Shown here piece by piece: positions 1-9,076 of a DNA stretch of 64,000 bases. Made by a program: the position numbers and the translations under genes. Below the pieces are notes generated by a model. It was not told the origin of the DNA. It was given only the letters and a program-made list of their open reading frames with translations, and did no database searches. Source of the stretch: Stenotrophomonas hibiscicola ATCC 19867 (GTDB lineage Bacteria > Pseudomonadota > Gammaproteobacteria > Xanthomonadales > Xanthomonadaceae); NCBI RefSeq assembly GCF_000382065.1, contig NZ_KB907500.1, positions 655,001 to 719,000 of the forward strand, read 5' to 3'. Numbering within the stretch: the first letter of the stretch is position 1; each line of letters starts with the position of its first letter.

Positions 1-125
1 CGCACGATGCCGTCGGACACGCTGGTCACGGTGCCTTCGTTGCGCGATTCCGCGGCCAGCTTGACCTTCTCGATGCGGTTCTTGATCAGTTCGCTGATTT
101 CGGAGGGGTTGAGCGTGGTTGCCAT
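1..125 (-). CDS. atpA: ATP synthase F1 subunit alpha, N-terminal part only
   Basis: Only the first 41 codons are in the window; the gene continues beyond base 1. The visible N-terminus ([18 protein letters not shown]...) is the usual start of bacterial AtpA, the non-catalytic nucleotide-binding subunit of the F1 hexamer. It follows atpH by 44 bases, which is the conserved order in atp operons (B-E-F-H-A). The catalytic core and Walker motifs lie outside, so identity rests on the N-terminus and the context. Confidence 0.93.
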   Translation of the reverse strand, partial: MATTLNPSEISELIKNRIEKVKLAAESRNEGTVTSVSDGIV

Positions 126-169
126 CGTCAAGTCCTAGTGCCGGCAGCGGGGCCGGACGTTAAATGAAT

Positions 170-697
170 TCAGTTAGCGAGCGCGGTCTGCAGACGGGCC
201 AGCTTGCCCTTCAGCGAACCATCGATGACCACGTCGCCGGCGTCGATCACGGCGCCGCCGATCAGCGAGGCATCGACCGCGGTGGTCACGTCGACCTCGC
301 GGTTGAAGCGCTTGCGCAGCGCGACCTTGATCGCATCCAGCTCAGCGGCCGACAGTTCGGCGGCCGAGGTGACGGTGGCCTTGACCACGTGCTCGGCTTC
401 GGCGCGCAGGGCGTCGAACATGCCGGCGATTTCCGGCAGCAGCGGCAGACGGTGCGACTCGGCCAGGACGGCCAGGAAGCGCGAGTAGGTCTCGCCGTGC
501 GACACCGGCGCCAGCAGGGCGACGGCGTCGTCACGACCCAGCTCCGGGTTGGCGAGCAGGGCCGCCACGCGCGGGTCGGCGGCGACGTGGGCGGAGAACG
601 CCAGGGCGTCCGACCACGGCGCGAACGCGCCTTCGTCGCGCGCGGTCGCGAACGCGGCGCGGGCGTACGGGCGGGCAAGCGTGAGGGCCTGGCTCAT
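170..697 (-). CDS. atpH: ATP synthase F1 subunit delta
   Basis: This 175-residue protein matches the length and character of the delta subunit (OSCP family), which clamps the peripheral b stalk to the top of the F1 head. It begins MSQALTLARPYARAAF, and this helical start (LARPYARAxF) is typical of the family. The conserved C-terminal part has a V-D-AS-LIGG pattern (DVTTAVDASLIGGAVI). It starts two bases from the end of atpF, which suggests coupled translation in the operon. Confidence 0.95.
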   Translation of the reverse strand: MSQALTLARPYARAAFATARDEGAFAPWSDALAFSAHVAADPRVAALLANPELGRDDAVALLAPVSHGETYSRFLAVLAESHRLPLLPEIAGMFDALRAEAEHVVKATVTSAAELSAAELDAIKVALRKRFNREVDVTTAVDASLIGGAVIDAGDVVIDGSLKGKLARLQTALAN

Positions 698-699
698 CC

Positions 700-1170
700 T
701 TAGATCTCCGAGGCCAGCTCGTCGAGCAGCGCCTTGTGGGCGTTGGCGTCGATTTCGCGCTTGAGCAGCTTTTCGGCACCGGTCACGGCCAGCGCGGACA
801 CCTGCTTGCGCAGGTCTTCACGGGCACGGTTGGCGGCGGCGTCGATTTCAGCCTGGGCCAGTTCCTTCTGACGGGTGGCTTCGGTGATCGCTTCGTTACG
901 GGCAGCATCAACGATCTGGTTGGCACGCGCGTGGGCCTGATCGATGATCTCGTTGGCCTTGGTGCGGGCTTCCTTCAGCGCTTCGTTGACCTTCTCCTGC
1001 GCCTGGGCCAGATCTTTCTGGCTGCGGTCGGCAGCAGCGAGGCCCTCAGCAATCTTCTGCTGGCGCTCCTCGATCGCGTTCATCAGCGGCGGCCAGATCT
1101 TGGTCGCGATGATCCAGATCAGACCAGCGAAGGCCAGCGCCTGCGCAAGAAGGGTGAAATTGATATTCAT
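700..1170 (-). CDS. atpF: ATP synthase F0 subunit b
   Basis: The protein is 156 residues from [19 protein letters not shown]. It has one N-terminal membrane helix (about residues 5-25) and then a long charged, alanine-rich coiled coil, the normal form of the b subunit that makes the peripheral stalk. An upstream in-frame start would add 28 residues unlike the family, so the start at 1170 is preferred. It lies between atpE and atpH in the standard order. Confidence 0.95.
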   Translation of the reverse strand: MNINFTLLAQALAFAGLIWIIATKIWPPLMNAIEERQQKIAEGLAAADRSQKDLAQAQEKVNEALKEARTKANEIIDQAHARANQIVDAARNEAITEATRQKELAQAEIDAAANRAREDLRKQVSALAVTGAEKLLKREIDANAHKALLDELASEI

Positions 1171-1276
1171 GGTTAGCTCGATCGCTGGTTTCAGGGTGGA
1201 CGCGCCGCCGAAGCGGCACATCCGGCCTTCATCCGAAACCGGGTGCATCAGCACCCGGTCGTCTCAAACCGCTGTA

Positions 1277-1606
<330 letters not shown>

Positions 1607-1655
1607 CTAAGGGTGATGAAACGGATGAAGGTTGAAACGCGTTGAAGCTTGAAAC

Positions 1656-2456
1656 TCAGTGAGCGTCTTCCGACAGGCTCAGGTACACGATCGACAGCAT
1701 CATGAAGATGAAGGCCTGCAGCGGGATCACCAGCAGGTGGAACAGCATCCAGCCAAGGCCGAACACACCACCGGCAATGGCACCGAAGAAACCGGCACCA
1801 CCCAGCACCCAGATCAGCAGGAACACGATTTCGCCGCCGAACATGTTGCCGAACAGTCGCATCGCCAGCGAGATCGGCTTGCTCAGCCACTCGACGATGT
1901 TGAGGATCAGGTTGAACGGCATCATCCACTTGCCGAACGGCGCCGTCAGGAATTCCTTGATGAAGCCGCCCAGGCCCTTGGACTTGAGCGCGAAGAACAG
2001 CATCAGGAAGAACACGCTGATGGCCATGCCCAGGGTGGCGTTGACGTCAGCGGTCGGGACCGGCTTCCAGTAGTGCACGCCCGCCCATTCCAGCGGCTTG
2101 GCGATGAAATCGGCCGGGATCATCTTCAGCAGATTCATCAGCAGAATCCAGAAGAAGATCGTGATGGCGATCGGCGTGACCAGCTTGCTCTTGCCGTGGT
2201 AGGTGTCCTTGGCCTGGCGGTCGACGAACTCCAGGCAGATCTCGACGAAGGCCTGCCACTTGCCCGGCACGCCGGCGGTGGCCTTGCGGGTCCCCAGCCA
2301 GAACGCGACCACGATCACCAGGCCCATCAGGACGGCGGTGAGGAAGGTATCGACGTGGATATGCCAGAACATACCCTCACCCTTGCCGACCGGCGCGGTC
2401 AGGTTGTGCAGGTGATGCTGGATGTAGCTGGTAGGGGTTAGAGCCTCGCCCGCCAT
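1656..2456 (-). CDS. atpB: ATP synthase F0 subunit a
   Basis: This 266-residue polytopic membrane protein forms the proton half-channels next to the c ring. The family signature SLAMRLFGNMFGGE is present and carries the essential arginine. Five or so hydrophobic helices are visible, and length is normal for the family. It follows atpI by about 30 bases and precedes atpE. Confidence 0.96.
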   Translation of the reverse strand: MAGEALTPTSYIQHHLHNLTAPVGKGEGMFWHIHVDTFLTAVLMGLVIVVAFWLGTRKATAGVPGKWQAFVEICLEFVDRQAKDTYHGKSKLVTPIAITIFFWILLMNLLKMIPADFIAKPLEWAGVHYWKPVPTADVNATLGMAISVFFLMLFFALKSKGLGGFIKEFLTAPFGKWMMPFNLILNIVEWLSKPISLAMRLFGNMFGGEIVFLLIWVLGGAGFFGAIAGGVFGLGWMLFHLLVIPLQAFIFMMLSIVYLSLSEDAH

Positions 2457-2487
2457 GTGTCCGGAACCTTCAGTTAATTGAATTCTG

Positions 2488-2853
2488 TCAACGCCTGGCC
2501 ATGGCCAGGACCTGGAACATCAAGCCGACGGCGATACCGGCCAACAGCGCCAACGCAGGCAGCTTGAAGACCAGGAACCCCACCAGCAGGACGCCGAAAA
2601 CCACGACCCACTTGGCCACGATCGCAATGATCAGGCGAGCCATCGCCGATCCTGCGGCCACCGCACCTCCGCCCAGCGCCATCCGTGCTGCAACCCAGCC
2701 ACCGGCCGAAATGGCCACACCAGACGCCAGCGCGCCGAAGGCATATTTCGGACCCACCAGCAGGAAGGCCAGGGCCAGGACAGCGACCGCGGCCAGCGGG
2801 TAGACCGCGGCGCGCAGCATCAGTCGCCGACCCGCGTCAACGGAGTTCAGCAC
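2488..2853 (-). CDS. atpI: ATP synthase subunit I (AtpI-like membrane protein)
   Basis: This is a 121-residue protein with about four hydrophobic helices. It is the promoter-proximal gene of the atp operon, the usual place for atpI, whose product aids assembly of the c ring. AtpI proteins are poorly conserved in sequence, so the call rests on position, size and membrane topology. A sigma70-like promoter lies 72-101 bases upstream. Confidence 0.82.
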   Translation of the reverse strand: MLNSVDAGRRLMLRAAVYPLAAVAVLALAFLLVGPKYAFGALASGVAISAGGWVAARMALGGGAVAAGSAMARLIIAIVAKWVVVFGVLLVGFLVFKLPALALLAGIAVGLMFQVLAMARR

Positions 2854-2924
2854 AGGACGTCCCGCGTGGTTGCATGTGGAGGGTTGAGGCGGCTACAGCA
2901 GGGGGGGCCTCATCGAGCCGCCAA

Positions 2925-2954
2925 ATTATAGCAATGGGACAATTTGCGAGACAA
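2925..2954 (-). promoter_or_regulatory. Probable sigma70 promoter of the atp operon
   Basis: Read on the minus strand, there is a TTGTCT -35 box (2949-2954), an 18-base spacer and a perfect TATAAT -10 box (2925-2930). It lies about 70 bases ahead of the atpI start, and no better match is seen nearby. Confidence 0.7.
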
Positions 2955-3157
2955 CCGCTGCCTGTTCATCCCGGGAAGGCGCAAGTTGCGGTAACGGTTA
3001 CATTTTTGCGTACCACCGGGGGGACAATGACGTCCGCACGATGTTGCACCGCAGTATTGAACTTTGGTCGCAGTCGACGGAACTTTCACCGGATGCGCCG
3101 GTCCGATTACTCGACCTGCCTGCAGCATCCTCGTCGGCTCCACCCCGCAGGTCCCAC
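2955..3157. other. Intergenic stretch with no gene; possible leader or small RNA
   Basis: This stretch lies between the atp promoter and the terminator at 3158 and holds no coding frame with family resemblance. Because a plus-strand terminator follows it, it may be transcribed as a short RNA or as an attenuated leader of the downstream barrel gene. I see no convincing plus-strand promoter. Confidence 0.35.
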
Positions 3158-3193
3158 GATGGCCCCGAAGCCCGTCTCCGGGGCCATCTTTTT
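3158..3193 (+). terminator. Rho-independent terminator upstream of the outer-membrane gene
   Basis: A perfect 10-bp stem (GATGGCCCCG with CGGGGCCATC, loop of 11 bases) is followed by five T on the plus strand. No annotated plus-strand gene precedes it, so it must end an unannotated transcript or act as an attenuator about 120 bases before the next start codon. Confidence 0.8.
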
Positions 3194-3311
3194 GCATCGT
3201 CGTGACAGCGCTGAACCGTGCACACGCCGTGGACCATACGTTCACGGATGGTGGACGGGCCTGTCCCGCACAGTGGTCTTCATTCTGATGAACCACTGCA
3301 AGGACTCTTCG

Positions 3312-4130
3312 ATGCGCCCCGTACCCACCCTGCTCGCCCTCTCCCTGCTCGCTGCCGGCGCCTCGTTCGCCAATGCCGCCCACGCCGCCGAAGGCGACGA
3401 CCGTTTTGCCCTGCGCCTGGGTGCGATGAACATCGACTCGGACAACACCCTCCGCGGCAACACCAACGTGGCCGGCCAGGACATCGGTTTCTCCGAGGAC
3501 TTCAAGCTGGGTGGCAAGGAGTGGGAGCCGCGCATTGACGGCATGTTCCGCATCAGCAACCGCCAGCGCCTGCTGTTCAACTACTTCAAGTACGACAAGG
3601 ACCGCCGCGAGACCCTCGGCCAGGACATCTCCTTCGGTGACGTCAGCGTGCCGTCCGGCAGCTTCGTCAAGGGCGAACTGAAGTACCAGGTGGCCAGCCT
3701 GGTCTATGACTACTCGGTGGTGGACACCGACACCTTCGACCTCGGCCTGCAGCTGGGTGCCGAGTACGCCAAGGTCAGCACCAAGGCCTACGCCGATCTG
3801 GGCACTGTCTATGAAGGCCAGTTCCTCAACGAGAAAACCGACGGCGTGGCGCCGGTGGTCGGTGCACGCTTGAGCTTTACCCCGTCCGAGAAGTGGATGA
3901 TCACCCTGCAGGGCCAGTACCTCAACACGCGCTGGGGCAGCTTCGATGACTACAAGGGCGACCTGAGCCGCGCCAACGCCATCGTCGACTACCGCTTCAC
4001 CAGGAACTTCGGCGTGTTCGCCGGCTACGACTGGTTCAAGCTTGATGCGGACAAGAAGGGCAGCGATGGCACCATCGGCCTGAAGCAGGAATTCAAGGGC
4101 CCGGTGGCCGGTATCAGCTTCGTGTTCTGA
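3312..4130 (+). CDS. Outer-membrane beta-barrel protein, function unknown
   Basis: The 272-residue protein has a clear signal peptide (MRPVPTLLALSLLAAG, cleavage near AHAAEG). It then has alternating aromatic and polar strands and ends in ..VAGISFVF with a terminal Phe, the usual end of outer-membrane barrels. The start at 3312 is chosen because the signal peptide begins there; the open frame runs further upstream without sense. It is a single gene between two terminators. The substrate, if it is a channel, cannot be told. Confidence 0.8.
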   Translation: MRPVPTLLALSLLAAGASFANAAHAAEGDDRFALRLGAMNIDSDNTLRGNTNVAGQDIGFSEDFKLGGKEWEPRIDGMFRISNRQRLLFNYFKYDKDRRETLGQDISFGDVSVPSGSFVKGELKYQVASLVYDYSVVDTDTFDLGLQLGAEYAKVSTKAYADLGTVYEGQFLNEKTDGVAPVVGARLSFTPSEKWMITLQGQYLNTRWGSFDDYKGDLSRANAIVDYRFTRNFGVFAGYDWFKLDADKKGSDGTIGLKQEFKGPVAGISFVF

Positions 4131-4162
4131 CACCCGCCCCTTCCACGGCATTCTCTCTCCTG

Positions 4163-4197
4163 GCGCGGCCTCCGGAACATCGGGGCCGCGCTTTTTT
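4163..4197 (+). terminator. Rho-independent terminator of the barrel protein gene
   Basis: A GCGCGGCC / GGCCGCGC stem is followed by six T, about 30 bases after the stop codon of the preceding gene. Confidence 0.88.
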
Positions 4198-4230
4198 GTT
4201 TGCACGGTCAAGCAGAAGCGGGTTGGTCGA

Positions 4231-4482
4231 GCGCGGGGGGAGAGGGGCTTGCGAGCGAATGTCCCCCGGCGCCGGCCTGCGGCCGTCACCTCCTCCTTTA
4301 CTTCGCACGCAAGCCCTCTCCCCCCGCGTGTCAGGCATCCGGGCGGCTTTGGCACTGGCTCTTACTATCCGCAAGCCGAGCCGCTGCGTGGGTGGCAGGC
4401 GTTTGGACAAAGTAAAGGAGGAGGCGACCGCCACAGGCGGGCGACGGGGGACATTTGTCCAAATGCCTGCCACCCGCGCTGC
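4231..4482. repeat. Inverted pair of long hairpin repeats sharing a 44-base core
   Basis: Two hairpin elements lie head to head (about 4231-4328 and 4387-4482). Each has its own long, imperfect stem: arms GGGGGAGAGGGGCTTGCG and GGTGGCAGGCGTTTGGACAA with their complements. The 44-base interiors, 4260-4303 and 4410-4453, are inverted copies of each other at roughly 85 percent. No coding sense is seen. This is not the SMAG type and looks like a separate dispersed repeat of this genus. Confidence 0.7.
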
Positions 4483-4520
4483 GGCCCGAACGCTCGCAAT
4501 GAGAGTGATCGAGGCTCAAC

Positions 4521-4545
4521 AAAAAAACCCCGGCAAATGCCGGGG
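4521..4545 (-). terminator. Rho-independent terminator of aceF-lpdA
   Basis: On the minus strand a CCCCGGC / GCCGGGG stem with a 4-base loop is followed by seven T, about 28 bases past the lpdA stop codon. Confidence 0.88.
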
Positions 4546-4572
4546 CTTTTCATTTGGAACGGCGCAGGCGCC

Positions 4573-6381
4573 TTACTTCTTCTTCGGCATGTACAGATCG
4601 GTGATCGTGCCGTCGTAGATTTCCGAGGCCATTGCCACCGATTCGCTCAGTGTCGGGTGCGCATGGATGGTGTGGCCGATGTCTTCGGCTTCGGCACCCA
4701 TCTCGATCGCCAGGCCGATCTCGGCCAGCAGGTCACCGGCATGCACGCCGACGATCGCACCACCGATGATGCGGTGGGTCTCTTCGTCGAAGATCAGCTT
4801 GGTGAAGCCCTCGGTACGGCCGATGCCGATCGCGCGGCCACTGGCAGCCCACGGGAACTTGGCCACGCCGACCTTCAGGCCCTTGGCCTTGGCTTCGGTC
4901 TCGGTCACGCCGACCCAGGCGATTTCCGGGTTGGTGTAGGCCACCGACGGAATCACACGGGCCACCCACTCCTTCTTGTGGCCGGCAGCCACTTCGGCGG
5001 CCAGCTTGCCTTCGTGCGTGGCCTTGTGGGCCAGCATCGGGTTGCCGACGATGTCGCCGATGGCAAAGATGTGCGGCACGTTGGTGCGCATCTGGCGATC
5101 CACCGGGATGAAGCCACGCTCGGTGACCTGCACGCCGGCCTTCTCGGCATCGATCTTCTTGCCGTTCGGCGAACGCCCGACGGCCACCAGCACGCGGTCG
5201 AAGGTGCCCTGCGCCAGCGCAGGCGCCTGGCCTTCCTCGGCAGCTTCAAAGGTCACGGTGATGCCCTTGGCATCGGCGGTGACGCCCGAGGCCTTGGTCT
5301 TCAGGTGGACTTCGATGCCCTGCTTCTTCAGGCGATCGGCCAGCGGCTTGACCAGGTCCTTGTCGGCGCCCGGCATCAGCTGGTCCATGAACTCGACCAC
5401 AGTGACCTTGCTGCCCAGCGCGCTGTACACGGTGGCCATTTCCAGGCCGATGATGCCGCCGCCGACGACCAGCAGCGAGCCCGGCACTTCGGCCAGCTCC
5501 AGCGCATCGGTGGAGTCCATCACGCGCGCGTCGTCCCACGGGAAGTTCGGCAGCTTCACCGCCTGCGAACCGGCAGCGATGATGCACTTCTGGAAGCGCA
5601 GCAACTGGGTGCTGCCGTCAGCGGCGGTGATCTCCATCTCGTTGGCCGAGATGAACCTGCCGACGCCCTGCACGTTGCGGACCTTGCGCTGCTTGGCCAT
5701 GCCGGCCAGGCCCTTGGTCAGCTGGTTGACGACCTTTTCCTTGTACTGGCGCAGCTTGTCCAAGGTGATGGTCGGCTTGCCGAACTCGACGCCGAAATCA
5801 CCGGCATGGGCCACTTCGTCGATTACCGCAGCGGCGTGCAGCAGCGCCTTGGACGGAATGCAACCGACGTTGAGGCAGACGCCGCCGAGGCTGGCGTAGC
5901 GCTCGACCAGCACCGTATCCAGGCCGACGTCGGCGGCGCGGAAGGCGGCGGTGTAGCCGCCCGGGCCGGAGCCCAGCACGACCATTTCGCATTCGATGTC
6001 GGCCGGCTTGCCGCTGGACAGCGCCGGCTTCGGCGCAGCCGGTTCAGCCGGGGCGCGGTGCGATGGGGTCACCGGCGGCTTGCTGGCCGGAGCGGCCGCA
6101 GCCGGAGTCGGCGCAGCGGCCTTGGCCGGGGCTTCGGCGGCGCCTTCAGCGTCCAGCACCACGACCACGGCGCCTTCGGACAGGGTGTCGCCCAGCTTGA
6201 CCTTGATTTCCTTGACCACGCCGGCAGCCGAGGACGGCACTTCCAGGGTGGCCTTGTCCGATTCCAGGGTCACCAGACCCTGATCCTTCTTCACCGTGTC
6301 GCCGACGGCGACCAACACTTCGATCACCGGCACATCGCTGTAATCGCCGATGTCGGGAACCTTGACTTCAATCGTGGCCAT
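4573..6381 (-). CDS. lpdA: Dihydrolipoyl dehydrogenase (PDH E3) with N-terminal lipoyl domain
   Basis: This 602-residue flavoprotein reoxidises the dihydrolipoyl arms of the pyruvate dehydrogenase complex with NAD. Residues 1-78 are a lipoyl domain with the modified lysine in ESDKA (Lys43). An Ala/Pro linker follows, and then the FAD/NAD oxidoreductase fold with GSGPGGYTAA and the redox disulfide in GGVCLNVGCIPSK. E3 proteins of about 470 residues usually lack the lipoyl domain; the fused form is known in Neisseria and xanthomonads. It is downstream of aceF, 107 bases away. Confidence 0.96.
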   Translation of the reverse strand: MATIEVKVPDIGDYSDVPVIEVLVAVGDTVKKDQGLVTLESDKATLEVPSSAAGVVKEIKVKLGDTLSEGAVVVVLDAEGAAEAPAKAAAPTPAAAAPASKPPVTPSHRAPAEPAAPKPALSSGKPADIECEMVVLGSGPGGYTAAFRAADVGLDTVLVERYASLGGVCLNVGCIPSKALLHAAAVIDEVAHAGDFGVEFGKPTITLDKLRQYKEKVVNQLTKGLAGMAKQRKVRNVQGVGRFISANEMEITAADGSTQLLRFQKCIIAAGSQAVKLPNFPWDDARVMDSTDALELAEVPGSLLVVGGGIIGLEMATVYSALGSKVTVVEFMDQLMPGADKDLVKPLADRLKKQGIEVHLKTKASGVTADAKGITVTFEAAEEGQAPALAQGTFDRVLVAVGRSPNGKKIDAEKAGVQVTERGFIPVDRQMRTNVPHIFAIGDIVGNPMLAHKATHEGKLAAEVAAGHKKEWVARVIPSVAYTNPEIAWVGVTETEAKAKGLKVGVAKFPWAASGRAIGIGRTEGFTKLIFDEETHRIIGGAIVGVHAGDLLAEIGLAIEMGAEAEDIGHTIHAHPTLSESVAMASEIYDGTITDLYMPKKK

Positions 6382-6488
6382 GGTGGGTTTTCCTCGTGCC
6401 CGACCGGCATGGCCGGTGGGCTGTCACTGCATCTGTTCACGCGGCCGCGCCAGGGGCTGCGGCCGCACGGTGGGGGCGAAGCGGTGCT

Positions 6489-8207
6489 TTACAGCAGCAC
6501 GCGGCGCATGTCGGCCAGTACCTGCGACAGGTACGTGGTGAAGCGTGCGGCCAGGGCGCCGTCGATGACGCGGTGGTCGTAGCTCAGCGACAGCGGCAGC
6601 ATCAGCTTCGGCGCGAACTCCTTGCCGTTCCAGACCGGCTGGATGGACGACTTGGAGACACCGAGGATGGCCACTTCCGGTGCATTGACGATCGGGGTGA
6701 ACGCGGTGCCGCCGATGCCGCCCAGCGAGCTGATCGAGAAGCAGCCGCCGCTCATGTCGGCCGGGCCGAGCTTGCCGTCGCGCGCCTTCTTGGCCAGTTC
6801 GCCGGTTTCCTGCGCGATCTGCACCACGCCCTTCTTGTCCACGTCGCGGATCACCGGCACGACCAGGCCGTTCGGCGTGTCGGCGGCAAACCCGATGTGG
6901 AAGTATTTCTTCAGGGTCAGGTTTTCGCCGCTGGCATCGAGCGAGGCGTTGAATTCCGGGAACTTCTTCAGCGCTGCGGCGCTGGCCTTGATCAGGAAAG
7001 CAAGCATGGTCAGCTTGATGCCGGCCTTCTCGTTCTCCTTGTTCAGCGCCACGCGCAGCGCTTCCAGGTCGGTGATGTCGGCCTGGTCGAACTGGGTGAC
7101 GTGCGGGATCATCGCCCAGTTGCGGGCCAGGTTCGCGCCGGAGATATTCTTGATGCGCGACAGCGGCTGGACTTCGGTCTCGCCGAACTTGCTGAAGTCG
7201 ACCTTCGGCCACGGCAGCAGGTTCAGGCCACCACCGGCAGCGACGGCAGCACCGCCGGCAGCCGGCACGCCACCGCTGAGCGCGGCCTTGACGAACTTCT
7301 GCACGTCAGCCTTGGTGATGCGGCCGCCCTTCTCGGTGCCGTTGATCTGCAGCAGGTCCACGCCCAGTTCGCGGGCGAACACACGCACCGCCGGGGTGGC
7401 ATACGGCACCTTGGCCGGCAGCACGCCATCAGCGTTGAACTGCACCGGCGGGCTGGACGGGGTACCGGCCGAGGCGATCTCGCGGGCCGCCAGCTTGTCC
7501 GGCTGCGCCGGCACGGCGACCGGCTCGACCTTGGTGGCTGTCTCAGCGGCTGCAGGCGCGGCGGCAGCGGCGGCCTTGGTCGGTGCCGGCGCGGCAGCGC
7601 CCTCGGCCTCGATGATCGCAACCACATCGCCCTGCGACAGGTTGTCGCCGACCTTGACCTTGATCTCCTTGACCACACCGGCCACCGAGGACGGCACTTC
7701 CATGGTGGCCTTGTCGCTTTCCAGCGTGACCAGGCCCTGGTCCTTCTTGACCGTGTCGCCAACGGCGACCAGGACTTCGATGACCGGAATGCCGGCGTAG
7801 TCGCCGATGTCCGGCACCAGCGCTTCAACGGCACCACCGCTGGCAGCCGGAGCAGCCGGGGCAGCTGCGGCCGGGGCCGGCGCGCTCTGGGTAGCGGCAG
7901 CCGGGGCAGCGGCCTTGGCCGGCGCCGGCGCGGCAGCCGCCGGCTTGGCGGCTTCCGCTTCGCCTTCAGCCACTTCGATCAGGGCCACGACCTTGCCTTC
8001 GGACAGGCTGTCGCCCACCTTGACCTTCAGCTCCTTGACCACGCCAGCCACCGAGGACGGCACTTCCATGGTCGCCTTGTCGCTTTCCAGCGTCACCAGC
8101 CCCTGGTCCTTCTTGACCGTGTCGCCGACGGCGACAAGCACCTCGATTACCGGGATATCGCTGTAGTCACCGATATCGGGGACAAGTGCTTCCTTGATTT
8201 CGGCCAT
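6489..8207 (-). CDS. aceF: Pyruvate dehydrogenase E2, dihydrolipoyl acetyltransferase
   Basis: This 572-residue protein carries acetyl groups to CoA and forms the core of the PDH complex. It has two lipoyl domains (lysines 44 and 166 in ESDKA), Ala/Pro linkers, a peripheral-subunit-binding domain (around ATPAVRVFARELGVDL) and a C-terminal catalytic domain with the active-site motif DHRVIDGA. The start at 8207 has a GGAG ribosome site 8 bases ahead and begins directly with the lipoyl domain. The longer open frame adds 22 unlikely residues. The E1 gene is not in the window. Confidence 0.96.
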   Translation of the reverse strand: MAEIKEALVPDIGDYSDIPVIEVLVAVGDTVKKDQGLVTLESDKATMEVPSSVAGVVKELKVKVGDSLSEGKVVALIEVAEGEAEAAKPAAAAPAPAKAAAPAAATQSAPAPAAAAPAAPAASGGAVEALVPDIGDYAGIPVIEVLVAVGDTVKKDQGLVTLESDKATMEVPSSVAGVVKEIKVKVGDNLSQGDVVAIIEAEGAAAPAPTKAAAAAAPAAAETATKVEPVAVPAQPDKLAAREIASAGTPSSPPVQFNADGVLPAKVPYATPAVRVFARELGVDLLQINGTEKGGRITKADVQKFVKAALSGGVPAAGGAAVAAGGGLNLLPWPKVDFSKFGETEVQPLSRIKNISGANLARNWAMIPHVTQFDQADITDLEALRVALNKENEKAGIKLTMLAFLIKASAAALKKFPEFNASLDASGENLTLKKYFHIGFAADTPNGLVVPVIRDVDKKGVVQIAQETGELAKKARDGKLGPADMSGGCFSISSLGGIGGTAFTPIVNAPEVAILGVSKSSIQPVWNGKEFAPKLMLPLSLSYDHRVIDGALAARFTTYLSQVLADMRRVLL

Positions 8208-8244
8208 GGGGATAACTCCGGCAATCTGGTGTAGGGAAACGTCT

Positions 8245-8273
8245 ATTGTGCGGCCAGCGGGGGCCAGCGCCAA
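8245..8273 (-). promoter_or_regulatory. Possible aceF promoter
   Basis: Minus-strand TTGGCG (8268-8273), a 17-base spacer and CACAAT (8245-8250) lie about 40 bases upstream of the aceF start. The match is modest, and no operator can be assigned. Confidence 0.4.
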
Positions 8274-8374
8274 CCGTTACAGGTGTTTTCAGTACTCACG
8301 CAGCCGGGACACGCTGTTGCTCATGGGTTGCGGCCGCGACCAGTCGGTAGCGTATTGTCCGGACGATGTCCGCT

Positions 8375-8890
8375 TCATGTCGCCAGTGCGTCGGCTACCG
8401 GCTGCCAGGCCTGGCGCAGCCGCGGCAGCGACCAGGCCGCGTTGGCCGGGCTGGTGGACGGCAGTGCCAGCAGCCTTGGCGGAGTCTCCAGGCAGGGCAG
8501 CACCCAACGCTGGAATGCCTGCACTGACGCGGCGCCATTGCAGCCGACCAGCTTCAGCTCGGGCAACGCGGCGATCAGTTCCGGCAGTGCATTGGGCACT
8601 TCCGTGCCACGCACGATGTCCGCATCCAGACTGCCCCGGCGCTCACAGCGGCCGATCACATCCCACAGGCCGATGCCTGCGGCGTTCAACGCCTGCAGCC
8701 GCGCTGCATAGGGCAGATCCGCACTGAAGCCACAGATATCGGCCATCAACGGCCAGAAGCGGTTGCGCGGATGCGCGTAGTAACGCTGCTCCTGCAGCGA
8801 CGCCACGCCTGGCATCGAGCCCAGCAGCAGCACGCGGCACTGCACGTTCACCTGCGCTTGCAGGCCAATGCACAGCGTTGCTTCGCTCAC
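8375..8890 (-). CDS. DNA-deoxyinosine glycosylase (uracil-DNA glycosylase superfamily)
   Basis: The protein is 171 residues from a GTG start that has a GGAG site 5 bases ahead; an ATG 78 bases further upstream is possible but less well placed. It has the superfamily motif I as LLLGSMPGVASL, the following YYAHPRNRFWPLM block typical of hypoxanthine/deoxyinosine glycosylases, and a late LPSTSPAN motif resembling motif II. It would remove deaminated bases in base excision repair. It is a single gene divergent from the OmpW-like gene. Confidence 0.82.
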   Translation of the reverse strand: MSEATLCIGLQAQVNVQCRVLLLGSMPGVASLQEQRYYAHPRNRFWPLMADICGFSADLPYAARLQALNAAGIGLWDVIGRCERRGSLDADIVRGTEVPNALPELIAALPELKLVGCNGAASVQAFQRWVLPCLETPPRLLALPSTSPANAAWSLPRLRQAWQPVADALAT

Positions 8891-9076
8891 ATCTTCTCCA
8901 ACTGCATGAATGTCAGCGAGGGCCGAAAACCCCATGAATACAGGCATTCCGCACCCGTCGCTGAACAAGGAAAACTATTTTTTAACGTGCGTCGGATTCG
9001 ATTCATGTTGGGGCGACTACGGTGTGCTCGCCCCGCAACCGGGGGCCCAAAACAAGAAACATTAGGAGATACCCCC

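Noticed and set aside
2910-4355. Long minus-strand open frame opposite the barrel protein gene
   Set aside because: It is a shadow of a GC-rich real gene; no family resemblance and no ribosome site.
4231-4482. Insertion sequence or MITE
   Set aside because: No transposase, no target-site duplication and no clear outer terminal repeats; described as hairpin repeats instead.
4249-6582. 777-codon plus-strand frame opposite lpdA
   Set aside because: It mirrors lpdA on the other strand with His/Gln/Arg-rich composition typical of antisense frames.
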